Shown: positions 34,623 to 43,208, counted from the stretch's first letter. The stretch: DNA of 64,000 bases from Catellatospora citrea (GCF_003610235.1 NZ_RAPR01000001.1:1550001-1614000), one strand, 5' to 3'. Made by a program: numbers and translations. The notes: generated from the sequence alone by a model not told the origin.

Positions 34623-34651
34623 AGATTAGTCGCGACGTCAAACTATGTCAA
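34623..34651 (-). promoter_or_regulatory. Pectate lyase promoter
   Basis: Minus strand TTGACA (34646-34651), 17-bp spacer, TAATCT (34623-34628): the most consensus-like promoter seen here. The start point would fall near 34616, at the operator edge. Confidence 0.7.
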
Positions 34652-34745
34652 TCTATATGGCATGCCAGGCTGGTCGATCACATAGGACTTCTCCGATGCA
34701 TACCTGCCGTCGACGTGCGTCGCAGGACGCACGGTCCCGCAGCGG

Positions 34746-35285
34746 TCAGCGCAGTCCCACGCAGTCCATGGCCCAGAACGGTTCCGAGTAGACGAAGGTG
34801 CCGGTCATCCAGGGCTCATACGCCGCCAGTGGGTACGCCTGGAACCCCGGGTCGGGGATGCGCAGCGACGGGGAGCGCAGATCCAGGCCGCCCGCCCGGA
34901 CGAAGCCGTGCCGTGCGTAGTAACGCGGATCGCCCTCCAGGAAGACCAGCGGCACCCCGGCGGCGTCGGCGGCGGCCAGCGCCGCGGCGACGAGTCGCCC
35001 GCCGAGACCACGACCCTGATGATCCGGGTGTACGCCCAGCGGAGACAGGCTGTACACGTCGACCAGCCGCGCCGGGGCGTCCAGCCGGCAGGCGCTGAGC
35101 ATCACGTGCCCGACGACCCGGTCCTCGCACGTCGCCACCAGGGAGATCGCCGGCAGCGCGGCGGGCGCGGCCCGGAGCGCGGCGACCAGCGCGGGCACCC
35201 GCTCGCCGTCGCCGAAGGCGAGGGCGTGCACCGTGCGTACCGCGGCGTGGTCGGCGGCCGTCTCGGCCCTGATCGCATAGTCCAT
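34746..35285 (-). CDS. GNAT-family N-acetyltransferase
   Basis: 179 residues. Acetyl-CoA-binding motif A is in [24 protein letters not shown], preceded by [11 protein letters not shown], and followed by [26 protein letters not shown], the signature of the YhbS-like acetyltransferases. Substrate unknown. The ATG at 35285 is preceded by TAGGTT at 7 nt. Divergent from mscR. Confidence 0.87.
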   Translation of the reverse strand: MDYAIRAETAADHAAVRTVHALAFGDGERVPALVAALRAAPAALPAISLVATCEDRVVGHVMLSACRLDAPARLVDVYSLSPLGVHPDHQGRGLGGRLVAAALAAADAAGVPLVFLEGDPRYYARHGFVRAGGLDLRSPSLRIPDPGFQAYPLAAYEPWMTGTFVYSEPFWAMDCVGLR

Positions 35286-35292
35286 GGTCGCG

Positions 35293-35298
35293 AACCTA
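35293..35298 (-). promoter_or_regulatory. -10 box of the GNAT gene (leaderless)
   Basis: Minus strand TAGGTT ends 7 nt before the ATG at 35285. Confidence 0.5.
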
Positions 35299-35420
35299 GG
35301 ACCGGCGCGTCCGACCCGCAACGGGTTTCCGGACGCCCAGGCCGGGCGCGATGTCCCTGGCGTACGGGTGGCGCACGGGTAACATCCTTGCGTCTGTCCA
35401 ACGTGCGCAAGGAGGCCACG

Positions 35421-36506
35421 GTGGTGCACGAGGTCCGCGGAGTCGTCGCCCGCTCTAAGAACGCGCCGGTGAGCATCGAAACGGTGCTGGTGCCCGATCC
35501 GGGGCCCGGGGAGGCGCTGGTGAAGGTGCAGGCCTGCGGCGTCTGCCACACCGACCTGCATTACCGGGAGGGCGGCATCAACGACGACTTCCCGTTCCTG
35601 CTCGGCCACGAGGCCGCCGGGGTGGTGGAGGCGGTCGGCGAGGGCGTGACCGAGGTCGTCCCGGGCGACTACGTCGTGCTCAACTGGCGGGCCGTGTGCG
35701 GCCAGTGCCGGGCCTGCCGGAAGGGCAAGCCGTGGTACTGCTTCGCCACGCACAACGCCACGCAGAAGATGACGCTCGCCGACGGCACACCGCTGTCGCC
35801 CGCACTGGGCATCGGCGCGTTCATCGAGAAGACGCTGGTCGCCGCCGGGCAGTGCACCAAGGTGGACCCGGCCGCGCCGCCGGAGGTCGCCGGTCTGCTG
35901 GGCTGCGGCGTGATGGCCGGGCTGGGCGCGGTGCTCAACACGGGCGCGGTCACGCGTGGCGACACCGTCGCGGTGATCGGCTGCGGCGGCGTGGGCAACG
36001 CGGCCATCGCCGGGGCGCAGCTGGCGGGCGCGACCACGATCATCGGCGTCGACCTCGACGACCGCAAACTGGCCTGGGCCAAGCAGCTCGGCGCGACGCA
36101 CACCGTCAACGGCGGGCAGGCCGACGTGGTCGAGGCCATCCGTGAACTGACGGGCGGCTTCGGCGCGGACGTGGTGGTCGACGCGGTCGGCCGCCCGGAG
36201 ACCTACCGGCAGGCCTTCTACGCCCGCGACCTGGCCGGCACGGTGGTGCTGGTGGGCGTGCCGACCCCGGACATGACGCTGGAGCTGCCGCTGCTCGACG
36301 TCTTCGGCCGCGGTGGCTCGCTCAAGTCGTCCTGGTACGGCGACTGCCTGCCCTCCCGCGACTTCCCCACCCTGCTCGCGCTGTACCTGCAGGGGCGACT
36401 CGACCTGGCGGCGTTCGTGTCCGAGCGGATCGGGCTCGACGACGTCGAGGAGGCGTTCGCCAGGATGGGCCGCGGCGAGGTGCTGCGCTCGGTGGTGATG
36501 CTGTGA
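35421..36506 (+). CDS. mscR: S-(hydroxymethyl)mycothiol dehydrogenase
   Basis: 361-residue zinc alcohol dehydrogenase that oxidises the formaldehyde-mycothiol adduct with NAD. Catalytic zinc ligand in [15 protein letters not shown] with the GHE motif in [11 protein letters not shown]; structural zinc cysteines in [15 protein letters not shown]; Rossmann motif [12 protein letters not shown]. Length equals that of M. tuberculosis MscR (Rv2259). Two GTG codons are available; the first gives the family N-terminus ([11 protein letters not shown]) and has AAGGAGG 5 nt upstream. It overlaps the metallo-hydrolase gene by GTGA, the same pair as Rv2259-Rv2260. Confidence 0.93.
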   Translation: MVHEVRGVVARSKNAPVSIETVLVPDPGPGEALVKVQACGVCHTDLHYREGGINDDFPFLLGHEAAGVVEAVGEGVTEVVPGDYVVLNWRAVCGQCRACRKGKPWYCFATHNATQKMTLADGTPLSPALGIGAFIEKTLVAAGQCTKVDPAAPPEVAGLLGCGVMAGLGAVLNTGAVTRGDTVAVIGCGGVGNAAIAGAQLAGATTIIGVDLDDRKLAWAKQLGATHTVNGGQADVVEAIRELTGGFGADVVVDAVGRPETYRQAFYARDLAGTVVLVGVPTPDMTLELPLLDVFGRGGSLKSSWYGDCLPSRDFPTLLALYLQGRLDLAAFVSERIGLDDVEEAFARMGRGEVLRSVVML

Positions 36507-37138
36507 CGGGCGCGGCACGCATCGAGCGGGTGATCACCTCCGGCACGTTCAGCCTGGACGGCGGCACGTGGGAGGTCGACAACAACGTCTGGCTCATCGG
36601 CAACGACAGCGACGTGCTGGTCGTCGACGCGGCACACGACGCGGCGGCGATCATGGCGGCGGCCGGCGAGCGGCGCGTCGTCGCGATCGTCTGCACCCAC
36701 GCGCACAACGACCACATCGACGCCGCGCCGGAGCTGGCGCGCCTGTCCGGTGCGCCGATCATGCTGCACCCCGACGACCGGATGCTGTGGGACATGACGC
36801 ATCCGGGCGTGGTGCCCGACCGGGACCTGACCGACGGCGACTGCCTGTCCGTGGCCGGGGTCGAGCTGTGGGTGCACCACACCCCGGGGCACTCGCCGGG
36901 TGCGGTGTGCCTGTACGCGCCGTCGCTGTCGGCGCTGTTCTCCGGCGACACGCTGTTCCAGGGCGGGCCGGGCGCGACCGGCCGGTCCTACAGCGACTTC
37001 GGCACCATCATCGGCTCGATCCGGGACCGGCTGCTGACCCTGCCGGCGGACACCGTGGTGTACACGGGGCACGGCGACACCACCACGATCGGCGCGGAGG
37101 CCCCGCACCTGGACGAGTGGCTGGCCCGCGGCCACTGA
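36503..37138 (+). CDS. Metallo-beta-lactamase-fold hydrolase paired with mscR
   Basis: 211 residues with the zinc motif THAHNDHID and further His/Asp ligands in [24 protein letters not shown] and YTGHGDTT. The coupling to mscR suggests that it hydrolyses S-formylmycothiol, the product of MscR, to formate and mycothiol; that is inferred from context and from the same pair in mycobacteria. No signal peptide. Followed by a 14-bp terminator. Confidence 0.88.
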   Translation: MTGAARIERVITSGTFSLDGGTWEVDNNVWLIGNDSDVLVVDAAHDAAAIMAAAGERRVVAIVCTHAHNDHIDAAPELARLSGAPIMLHPDDRMLWDMTHPGVVPDRDLTDGDCLSVAGVELWVHHTPGHSPGAVCLYAPSLSALFSGDTLFQGGPGATGRSYSDFGTIIGSIRDRLLTLPADTVVYTGHGDTTTIGAEAPHLDEWLARGH

Positions 37139-37150
37139 GCGACGCGCGAG

Positions 37151-37182
37151 ACGGGGCCCGGCGGTCGTCCGCCGGGCCCCGT
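37151..37182. terminator. Bidirectional terminator, 14-bp stem
   Basis: ACGGGGCCCGGCGG (37151-37164) pairs exactly with 37169-37182 around TCGT. It stands in the 51-bp gap between convergent genes. Confidence 0.75.
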
Positions 37183-37189
37183 TGCCCGG

Positions 37190-38485
37190 TCAGTAACCCC
37201 AGCGGTTCTTCAGGTGCCGCCAGAAGTCGCGCAGCATCCACCGGTCGAACTCGGTGATGCTGGTGGCGCTGCCCGCCTTCATGATGAAGCAGCACTGGCC
37301 GGTGGGCGTCCAGTCGTAGAAGTCGTCCAGGCCGAAGGTGTGCCCGACTTCGTGCAGGTAGATGTGGATGTTCTCGGAGTTCACCGCGCCGGTGAAGTAT
37401 TCGCTGCTCATCCGCTGGCCCCAGTCGCCGCCGGCGCCGCCGCCGAAGCCCGAGGTCAGCCAGAGCGACATGTCGTAGTGGTGCGCCGCGCCGCCGGGGC
37501 AGCCGCCGTAGTTGCCGTCCTGGTGGAAGAAGCGGCCGCACGGCTCCGAGCACTGCGGCGCGTTCTCCCGGATGTTGTTGACGTAGATGTCGACCGAGTT
37601 GTCGGTCCAGTCGAGGGTCGCCCGATCGCGCACGGCCCAGCCGACCACCTTCACCGGCACCTCGGCGTACGGCCAGCCGTTGTGCCCGGCCATCACGTCC
37701 ATCCACTTCTTGAACTGGCGGGACAGCGCCGCGTGGATCTGGTCACGCATGGCCGCGGTGACCCGCGCGCCGGAGTCCCAGCGTACGCAATAATTGATCT
37801 TTCCGCCGCCGGCCATGACCTGGTCCCAGCCGTAGTTGCGGAACGTGAGCAGCTGCGGATACGTGGACTGGTAGTGCGCCCACACCTCGTTGAGCGGCGT
37901 GACCAGATTGGCGGGCGGGTTCCAGCCGCTGGTGGGCGGGCCCGACGGGGACGCCGAGGGGGACGCCGACGGCCGGGGCGACGCCGAGGGTGATACCGAC
38001 GGCCGCGGTGACGCCGACGGCGACGACGGGCCGCCGGGGGTGGGCGACGCGGTGGACGGCGTGCCCGTGCAGGCGACGTTGTTCAGCGTGAACGCGGTCG
38101 GGATCGGATTGGCGGTCGTCCACGCGCCGTTGAACCCGATCGTGGTGCTCGCGTTCGTGCCGAGGCTGCCGTTGTAACCCATGTTGACGGCGGTGACCTG
38201 GCTGCCGCTCTGCGTGTACGTGGCGCTCCAGCCCTGGGTGACGGCCTGGCCGGCGGCGGGGAACGTCCACCGCAGGGTCCACGCGGTGAGCGGGTCGCCG
38301 AGGTTCTTGATCACGATGTCGCCGGTGAAGCCGCCGCCCCATTGCGACGGCACGGTGTAGGTGATCTGGCAGCCGGTGACGGCGGCCCGCGCCGCGGTGG
38401 CGACGAGGGTCCAGGCGGCCACGGCGGTCACCGCGATCAGGGCGACGGCTGAGGTCAGGGCATGGCGATGGCTGATGTAGCGCAC
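37190..38485 (-). CDS. Secreted cellulose-binding (CBM2) metalloprotease-like protein
   Basis: 431 residues. Signal peptide (about 1-34), CBM2 domain (CQITYTVPSQWGGGFTGDIVIKNLG...WSATYTQSGSQVTAVNMGYNGSL, ending with VACTG), a Pro/Ser linker of about 45 residues, and a catalytic-looking domain with HEVGHTFGLDD (378-388). This is HExxHxxGxxD, the zinc pattern of snapalysin-like metzincins, and CCFIMKAGS after it would be the Met-turn. The start at the GTG 38485 has GGAGA upstream; an ATG 16 codons earlier is weaker. Linking a protease-like domain to a cellulose binder would place it on plant cell walls. Confidence 0.8.
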   Translation of the reverse strand: MRYISHRHALTSAVALIAVTAVAAWTLVATAARAAVTGCQITYTVPSQWGGGFTGDIVIKNLGDPLTAWTLRWTFPAAGQAVTQGWSATYTQSGSQVTAVNMGYNGSLGTNASTTIGFNGAWTTANPIPTAFTLNNVACTGTPSTASPTPGGPSSPSASPRPSVSPSASPRPSASPSASPSGPPTSGWNPPANLVTPLNEVWAHYQSTYPQLLTFRNYGWDQVMAGGGKINYCVRWDSGARVTAAMRDQIHAALSRQFKKWMDVMAGHNGWPYAEVPVKVVGWAVRDRATLDWTDNSVDIYVNNIRENAPQCSEPCGRFFHQDGNYGGCPGGAAHHYDMSLWLTSGFGGGAGGDWGQRMSSEYFTGAVNSENIHIYLHEVGHTFGLDDFYDWTPTGQCCFIMKAGSATSITEFDRWMLRDFWRHLKNRWGY

Positions 38486-38704
38486 GGGAATCTCCGAGGG
38501 TGCGGGCGCGTGACGCGCCGACTCTGCAGACACGTGCCGCGGATGCCCGTCGGCGGCACGTATGGACGCGGACGAGGTCCGCTCCGGCTCCCGGACACCA
38601 CGATGCAGCCCGAAAAGGTTTTCGGCAACTGAAGCCGGACCTATCCGGACAGTCCTTGGGATCAGGCCAGGTCGCAGACCACCGCGGCCCAGCTGCCGGG
38701 CTCG

Positions 38705-40342
38705 TCAGCTCGCGGTGACGCGTCCGGCCTCGACGGTGAGCATGCGGTTGGTCTGCACGGCCTGCAGCATCTGCCGGTCGTGGGTGACCAGCAGCAGCGT
38801 GCCGGTGTAGGAGTCCAGCGCCTGCTCCAGCTGCTCGATCGCGGCCAGGTCGAGGTGGTTGGTGGGCTCGTCGAGCACCAGCAGGTTGACCCCCGACGCC
38901 TGCAGCAGCGCCAGCGCGGCGCGGGTGCGCTCGCCCGGCGACAGGGTCGCGGCCGGGCGCAGCACGTGCGCCGCGCGCAGTCCGAACTTGGCCAGCAGGG
39001 TGCGCACGTCGCCCGGGGCCAGCGCGGGCACCGCCGACTGGAACGCGTCGACCAGCGGCTGATGGCCCAGGAAGCGCCCGCGGGCCTGGTCGATCTCACC
39101 GACGACGACGCCCGGCCCGAGCGAGGCGGTGCCCGCGGCGAGCACGGCCCGGCCGAGCATGGCGCGCAGCAGGGTGGACTTGCCGGAGCCGTTGGGGCCG
39201 GTCACGGCGACCCGGTCGGCCCAGTCGATGCGCAGGTCGACCGGCCCGAGCGTGAAGTCGCCCTGGCGTACGACGGCGTTGTTGAGGGTGGCCACCACGG
39301 CGCCGGCGCGCGGCGCGGCGGCGATCTGCATGCGCAGCTCCCACTCCTTGCGCGGCTCCTCCACCTCGTCCAGCCGCTCGATCAGGCGCTCGGTCTGGCG
39401 GGCCTTGGCGGCCTGCTTCTCGGTGGACTCGGTGCGGAACGCCCGGCCCATCTTGTCGTTGTCGGACGACTTGCGGCGCGCGTTCTTGACGCCCTTCTCC
39501 ATCCAGGCCCGCTGCATGCGGGCGCGGGCCAGCAGGTCGTCCTTCTTGTCGGCGAACTCGTCGTAGGCCTCGCGGGCGTGCTGCCGGGCGACCTCGCGCT
39601 CGGCGAGGTAGGCGCGGTAGCCGCCGCCGTACTGGCGCACCTGCTGCTGGATCAGGTCCAGCTCGACGACGCGGGTGACGGTGCGGGTCAGGAACTCCCG
39701 GTCGTGGCTGACCAGCACGGTGCCCGCGCGCAGCTCGCCGAGGAAGCGCTCCAGCCGGTCCAGCCCGGCCAGGTCGAGATCGTTGGTCGGCTCGTCCAGC
39801 AGGAAGATGTCATACCGGCTGAGCAGCAGCGACGCCATGCCGGCGCGCGCGGCCTGGCCGCCGGACAGCGCGGTCATCGGGTGATCGAGGTCGACGTCGA
39901 GACCCAGCTCGGCGGCGACGGCGGCGGCCCGCTCGGGCAGGTCGGCCCCGCCGAGTTCGAGCCAGCGCTCCAGGGCCTCGCCGTAGCGGTCGTCAGCCCC
40001 GTCCGCGCCCTCGGCCAGGGCCATCGCCGCGTCGTCCATCTCCTGCTGGGCCCGTGCCACACCGGTGCGCCGGGCGAGGAAGTCGCGCACGTTCTCGGCG
40101 GGCCGCCGCTCGGGCTCCTGCGGCAGCAGGCCGACATTGGCCGTGGGCGGGTTGAGGGTGATCGAGCCCTGTTCCGGGGCGGCCAGGCCGGCGAGCAGGC
40201 GCAGCAGGGTGGACTTGCCGGCCCCGTTGACGCCGACCAGGCCGACGACCTCACCGGGTGCGACGACGAGGTCGAGGTCGCTGAACAGGGTCCGCTCGCC
40301 GTGCCCGGCGGAAAGGCCCCGAGCCACCATGGTCGCGCTCAT
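38705..40342 (-). CDS. ABC-F family ATPase (ribosome-associated / antibiotic resistance type)
   Basis: 545 residues, two ABC domains without membrane helices. Walker A motifs GVNGAGKST (near 35) and GPNGSGKST (near 345); signatures ALSGGQAARAGMA and LSPGERTRAAL; Walker B FLLDEPTNDLD and LVLDEPTNHLD. The linker region (AREAYDEFADKKDDLLARARMQRAWMEKGVKNARRKSSDNDKMGRAF) is the interdomain helix pair that reaches into the ribosome in this family. Either a translation factor or a target-protection resistance protein. GGAGGTG precedes the ATG, and a 22-codon ORF ends on it by ATGA. Confidence 0.9.
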   Translation of the reverse strand: MSATMVARGLSAGHGERTLFSDLDLVVAPGEVVGLVGVNGAGKSTLLRLLAGLAAPEQGSITLNPPTANVGLLPQEPERRPAENVRDFLARRTGVARAQQEMDDAAMALAEGADGADDRYGEALERWLELGGADLPERAAAVAAELGLDVDLDHPMTALSGGQAARAGMASLLLSRYDIFLLDEPTNDLDLAGLDRLERFLGELRAGTVLVSHDREFLTRTVTRVVELDLIQQQVRQYGGGYRAYLAEREVARQHAREAYDEFADKKDDLLARARMQRAWMEKGVKNARRKSSDNDKMGRAFRTESTEKQAAKARQTERLIERLDEVEEPRKEWELRMQIAAAPRAGAVVATLNNAVVRQGDFTLGPVDLRIDWADRVAVTGPNGSGKSTLLRAMLGRAVLAAGTASLGPGVVVGEIDQARGRFLGHQPLVDAFQSAVPALAPGDVRTLLAKFGLRAAHVLRPAATLSPGERTRAALALLQASGVNLLVLDEPTNHLDLAAIEQLEQALDSYTGTLLLVTHDRQMLQAVQTNRMLTVEAGRVTAS

Positions 40343-40407
40343 GCCGCCACCTCCGGCGTCGGCATGAGCCAAGCGGGGTCCGTGATTCGCTCGCTGCGCT
40401 CGCTCAT
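40339..40407 (-). CDS. 22-residue leader ORF overlapping the ABC-F start
   Basis: ATG at 40407 follows GAGGAGCAGGC; the peptide starts MSERSERITDPAW and ends PEVAA. Its TGA overlaps the ABC-F ATG (ATGA), so ribosomes ending the leader can start the main gene. ABC-F resistance genes are often controlled by upstream ORFs on which antibiotic-stalled ribosomes alter folding, which makes this a candidate attenuator. The same MSE..-type start and ribosome site recur at 24331 and 40724. Confidence 0.5.
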   Translation of the reverse strand: MSERSERITDPAWLMPTPEVAA

Positions 40408-40472
40408 GCCTGCTCCTCGCTGCCGTTGCTCCGCCGAGCGTATCGGCCGCCGCGCTCACCGCGTCGCGGACC

Positions 40473-40724
40473 TCAGCCCACGACCTCGTGCAGGTAGCAC
40501 CAGCGCCAGTCCTCGCCCGGTTCGAAGGACTGGATGACCGGGTGCCCGACCTCGTGGAAGTGGGCGGTGGCGTGCTTGTGCGGCGAGGAGTCGCAGCAGC
40601 CGATGTGCCCGCAGGTCAGGCAGCGGCGCAGGTGCACCCAGGTGGTGCCGTCGCGCAGGCACTCCTCGCAGCCGTCGGCACGGGCCGCCGGGTCGTCGGC
40701 GTTCTTCAGGTCCTCACAACTCAT
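40473..40724 (-). CDS. Stand-alone UBP-type zinc finger protein
   Basis: 83 residues with Cys19, Cys22, Cys35, Cys38, Cys43/44 and His51, 55, 57, 61 spaced as in the zf-UBP domain (GCEECLRDGTTWVHLRRCLTCGHIGCCDSSPHKHATAHFH). In eukaryotes this domain binds free ubiquitin C-termini; in bacteria the role is unknown. It follows the antiporter gene by 67 bp on the same strand. GAGGAGCAGGC is the ribosome site, and an overlapping 7-codon ORF (ATG at 40737) starts inside it. Confidence 0.85.
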   Translation of the reverse strand: MSCEDLKNADDPAARADGCEECLRDGTTWVHLRRCLTCGHIGCCDSSPHKHATAHFHEVGHPVIQSFEPGEDWRWCYLHEVVG

Positions 40725-40791
40725 GCCTGCTCCTCATATCACTCGTCGAAAGGTCACTCGTCGAACACGTGCGCCCGCGTCGGCCCACGCG

Positions 40792-42357
40792 TCAGTCCAT
40801 CCGTTCCAGCATCGACTCTTCCAGGTCCATGTCGCGTTGTGCGCGGACGAGCACGTCCTCCGGGATCCGGCCCGCGTCCCGGGCCGAGCGGAACACGGCC
40901 CGCTCGGCCTCCAGCATCTCCCGGCGCAGCCGTACGTAGACGGCGGTTGGCGTTTCCCGGTCGGCGCCCAGCCGCTCCCACACCGCGTTGGAGCGGCGCT
41001 CGGTGAGGGCACGCAGCTTGTCCACGACGTCCGGTGAGGCGGTGTGGGCCAGGCTCTCCAGCCGCTCGCGGGCGGCCTTGCTGGCCTGCTGCTGCGCCTG
41101 CGCCTCGGCGAGGATGTCGCCGGTCCGGTCGTCGGCCTGGACCTTCAGCATCCGGGCCACCATCGGCAGGGTCATGCCCTGCAGCACCAGGGTGCCGACG
41201 ATGACGGCGAACGCCAACCATACGAACAGCGCCCGCGGGTAGGGCATTCCGCCGGCGAGCATCGTCGGCAGCGCCAGCGCGGTGGCCAGGGTGACCACGC
41301 CGCGCATGCCGGCCCAGGAGATGACGGTCGCTCCGGTGAAGTCCAGGCCGGTGCCGTGGCGGCGCACCATGGGCAGCAGCCGGACCAGGTACGCGACCGG
41401 ATACATCCAGGCGAACCGGGTGACGATCACGGTCGCGAGCACCGCCAGGGTCAACCCGACCACCTGGGCGACGGGGGTGTTCAGGCCGGTCAGCACCTCC
41501 CGCAGTTGCAGGCCGACGAGCAGGAACACCAGGCCTTCCAGCATGAAGGTGATCATGCGCCAGAACGCGCCCATCTGCAGGCGCGACGCGGCCGACATCA
41601 GCGTGGGCATCCGGTGGCCCAGGTAGAGACCGGCGACCACGACGGCGACCACGGCCGAGGCGTGGATGAGCTCCGCCGCCACGGTCACCGTGAAGGGGGT
41701 GAGCAGCGAGATCGAGTTGTCGATCAGCGGATCGCGGGTGCGCCGGTGCAGGAACGCGGCGGTCAGCGCGCCCAGCGCACCGACCAGGATGCCGCCGCCC
41801 GCCGCCAGCATCACCTGCTCGGCCACGGCCATCGGGCCGACCGCCGTGCCGACGGCGACCACCACCGCGACCCGGAAGATCACCAGCGCGGTGGCGTCGT
41901 TGAGCAGGCTCTCGCCCTCGAGGATGGTCACCAGTCGGCGGGGCAGTCCGATGCGTTTGGCGATGGCGGTGGCCGCGACGGCGTCGGGTGGCGCCACCAC
42001 CGCGCCGAGCGCGAGGCAGGCGGCCAGCGGCACCTGCGGCAGCAGCGCGTGCACGAGCAGGCCGACCGCGACCGCGGTGAACAGGACGAGGCCGATGGCG
42101 AGCAGCAGGATCGAGCGGATGTTGTGCCGGAACGCCGGCACGGAGGTCTCCAGCGCGGCGACGTACAGCAGCGGTGGCAGGACGCCGATGAGCACGACCT
42201 CGGGATCGAGCACGACGATCGGGAACCCGGGCACCAGCGCCAGGCAGAGCCCGACCACCACCAGCACGATCGGGTTGAGCAGGTTGTACCGCCGCGACAG
42301 GGCGGACACCGCGACGACGACCACGGTCAGCACGACCGCCACCACGAGGGCATTCAC
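40792..42357 (-). CDS. CPA1-family Na+/H+ antiporter
   Basis: 521-residue transporter with about 12 membrane helices up to residue 400. Core motif GAVVAPPDAVAATAIAKRIGLPRRLVTILEGESLLNDATALVIFRVAV carries the ion-binding Asp residues, and WAGMRGVVTLATALALP is the conserved later motif. The C-terminal 110 residues are hydrophilic and helical (ILAEAQAQQQASKAARERLESLA...DMDLEESMLERMD). Likely exports Na+ in exchange for protons. The UBP zinc finger gene lies downstream in the same direction; fusions of both are known in actinobacteria as far as I recall. Confidence 0.9.
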   Translation of the reverse strand: MNALVVAVVLTVVVVAVSALSRRYNLLNPIVLVVVGLCLALVPGFPIVVLDPEVVLIGVLPPLLYVAALETSVPAFRHNIRSILLLAIGLVLFTAVAVGLLVHALLPQVPLAACLALGAVVAPPDAVAATAIAKRIGLPRRLVTILEGESLLNDATALVIFRVAVVVAVGTAVGPMAVAEQVMLAAGGGILVGALGALTAAFLHRRTRDPLIDNSISLLTPFTVTVAAELIHASAVVAVVVAGLYLGHRMPTLMSAASRLQMGAFWRMITFMLEGLVFLLVGLQLREVLTGLNTPVAQVVGLTLAVLATVIVTRFAWMYPVAYLVRLLPMVRRHGTGLDFTGATVISWAGMRGVVTLATALALPTMLAGGMPYPRALFVWLAFAVIVGTLVLQGMTLPMVARMLKVQADDRTGDILAEAQAQQQASKAARERLESLAHTASPDVVDKLRALTERRSNAVWERLGADRETPTAVYVRLRREMLEAERAVFRSARDAGRIPEDVLVRAQRDMDLEESMLERMD

Positions 42358-42778
42358 GTGTCAGAGCCTATGGCGTGGGACGCCCGGCGACGCACATGTG
42401 TACGGTCACCGCGCCCATCCGGCGCAGCCGGGCACGAATCTCCGCTGCTGAGGGCCGTGCACCGAGCACTGACCGGCCGGTAGGTAAGATTTCCCTCCCG
42501 CCTGATGGGAAACATGCACGATTGAGCATGGGTTCACTCGATGTTCATCTTTGCTTGCCGACCGGTCAGGCAACCCCGCGCACCGCCCGGTTACCGCCCC
42601 CGATGGGCGTTCTACCTGCCGGTCGGTAGGCGGGCTAAATGAACTCCCGGTGAAAGCACCCCTGACCTGCCGCCCGGCAAGGCGTTTGCCCAGTTCACGG
42701 CGTTGACCATGTCACCGGCGCGGAGGTTTGATCGGCAGGTTCCGCTTGATCAGCCATCTTTTGGGAGGAGGGTGTTCG
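42358..42778. other. 421-bp intergenic region with repeated CCGG-palindromes
   Basis: Divergent spacer between the antiporter and the His-rich peptide. It has three related palindromes: CTGACCGGCCGGTAGG (from 42469), TTGCCGACCGGTCAGGCAA (42555-42573) and CTACCTGCCGGTCGGTAG (42612-42629). Two short hairpins lie between them (TTTCCC/GGGAAA and CATGC/GCATG, 42490-42531). The repeats look like TetR-type operators. No ORF with coding signs and no riboswitch that I recognise. Confidence 0.5.
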
Positions 42779-43126
42779 ATGCAGGAGACCGCTCGTGCCA
42801 TCGGCCACCGGCTGCGGATCACCACCACGATGATCAGCCTGATGCTGTTCCTGATCGCCGGGCTCACCGTCATGGCGCAACCGCAGCGAGCGTCGGCCGC
42901 GCCGCTCACCGAACCGGTTTCGGTGTCCACGCAGGAACCGGCCGCGTCCGCACTGGACGGTGGTAAGCGCTGCTGGAAGCAGACCCACCACCGCAACCAC
43001 CACCGTTACGTCACGTGGAAGTGCCGACACGACAACCACCACCGCTACCACCACAAGAACAACCACCACAACAACGGGAACAACCACCACGGCAACAACC
43101 ACCACGGGTACAACAACCACCGCTGA
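42779..43126 (+). CDS. His/Asn-rich small secreted protein
   Basis: 115 residues. The N-terminal 40 residues form a signal peptide (RLRITTTMISLMLFLIAGLTVMAQPQRASA|AP). After a Ser/Thr/Glu stretch come two cysteines (KRCWKQT and WKCRHDN) and a tail made almost only of His, Asn, Gly, Tyr and Lys (HHRYHHKNNHHNNGNNHHGN...). About 20 His residues fall in the last 50, so binding of Ni, Zn or Cu is likely. GGAGGAG precedes the ATG. I do not recognise the family. The upstream region holds palindromes that suggest specific control. Confidence 0.75.
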   Translation: MQETARAIGHRLRITTTMISLMLFLIAGLTVMAQPQRASAAPLTEPVSVSTQEPAASALDGGKRCWKQTHHRNHHRYVTWKCRHDNHHRYHHKNNHHNNGNNHHGNNHHGYNNHR

Positions 43127-43208
43127 GGTGCGCCCGTCCCGGGCCGGCGGCCCCGACCGCCGGCCCACCCCTGCCCCACGAGCCCGATCATGATGGCACG
43201 ATGGCCTG

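Noticed and set aside
40714..40737. A 7-codon ORF overlapping the UBP zinc finger start as a gene of its own
   Set aside because: It uses part of the ribosome site of the main gene and is too short to judge; kept only as a note within the recurring start module.
42358..42778. A riboswitch before the His-rich peptide
   Set aside because: The small hairpins do not fit any consensus that I know (cyclic di-GMP, cyclic di-AMP, cobalamin, M-box); palindromes for a protein regulator explain the region better.
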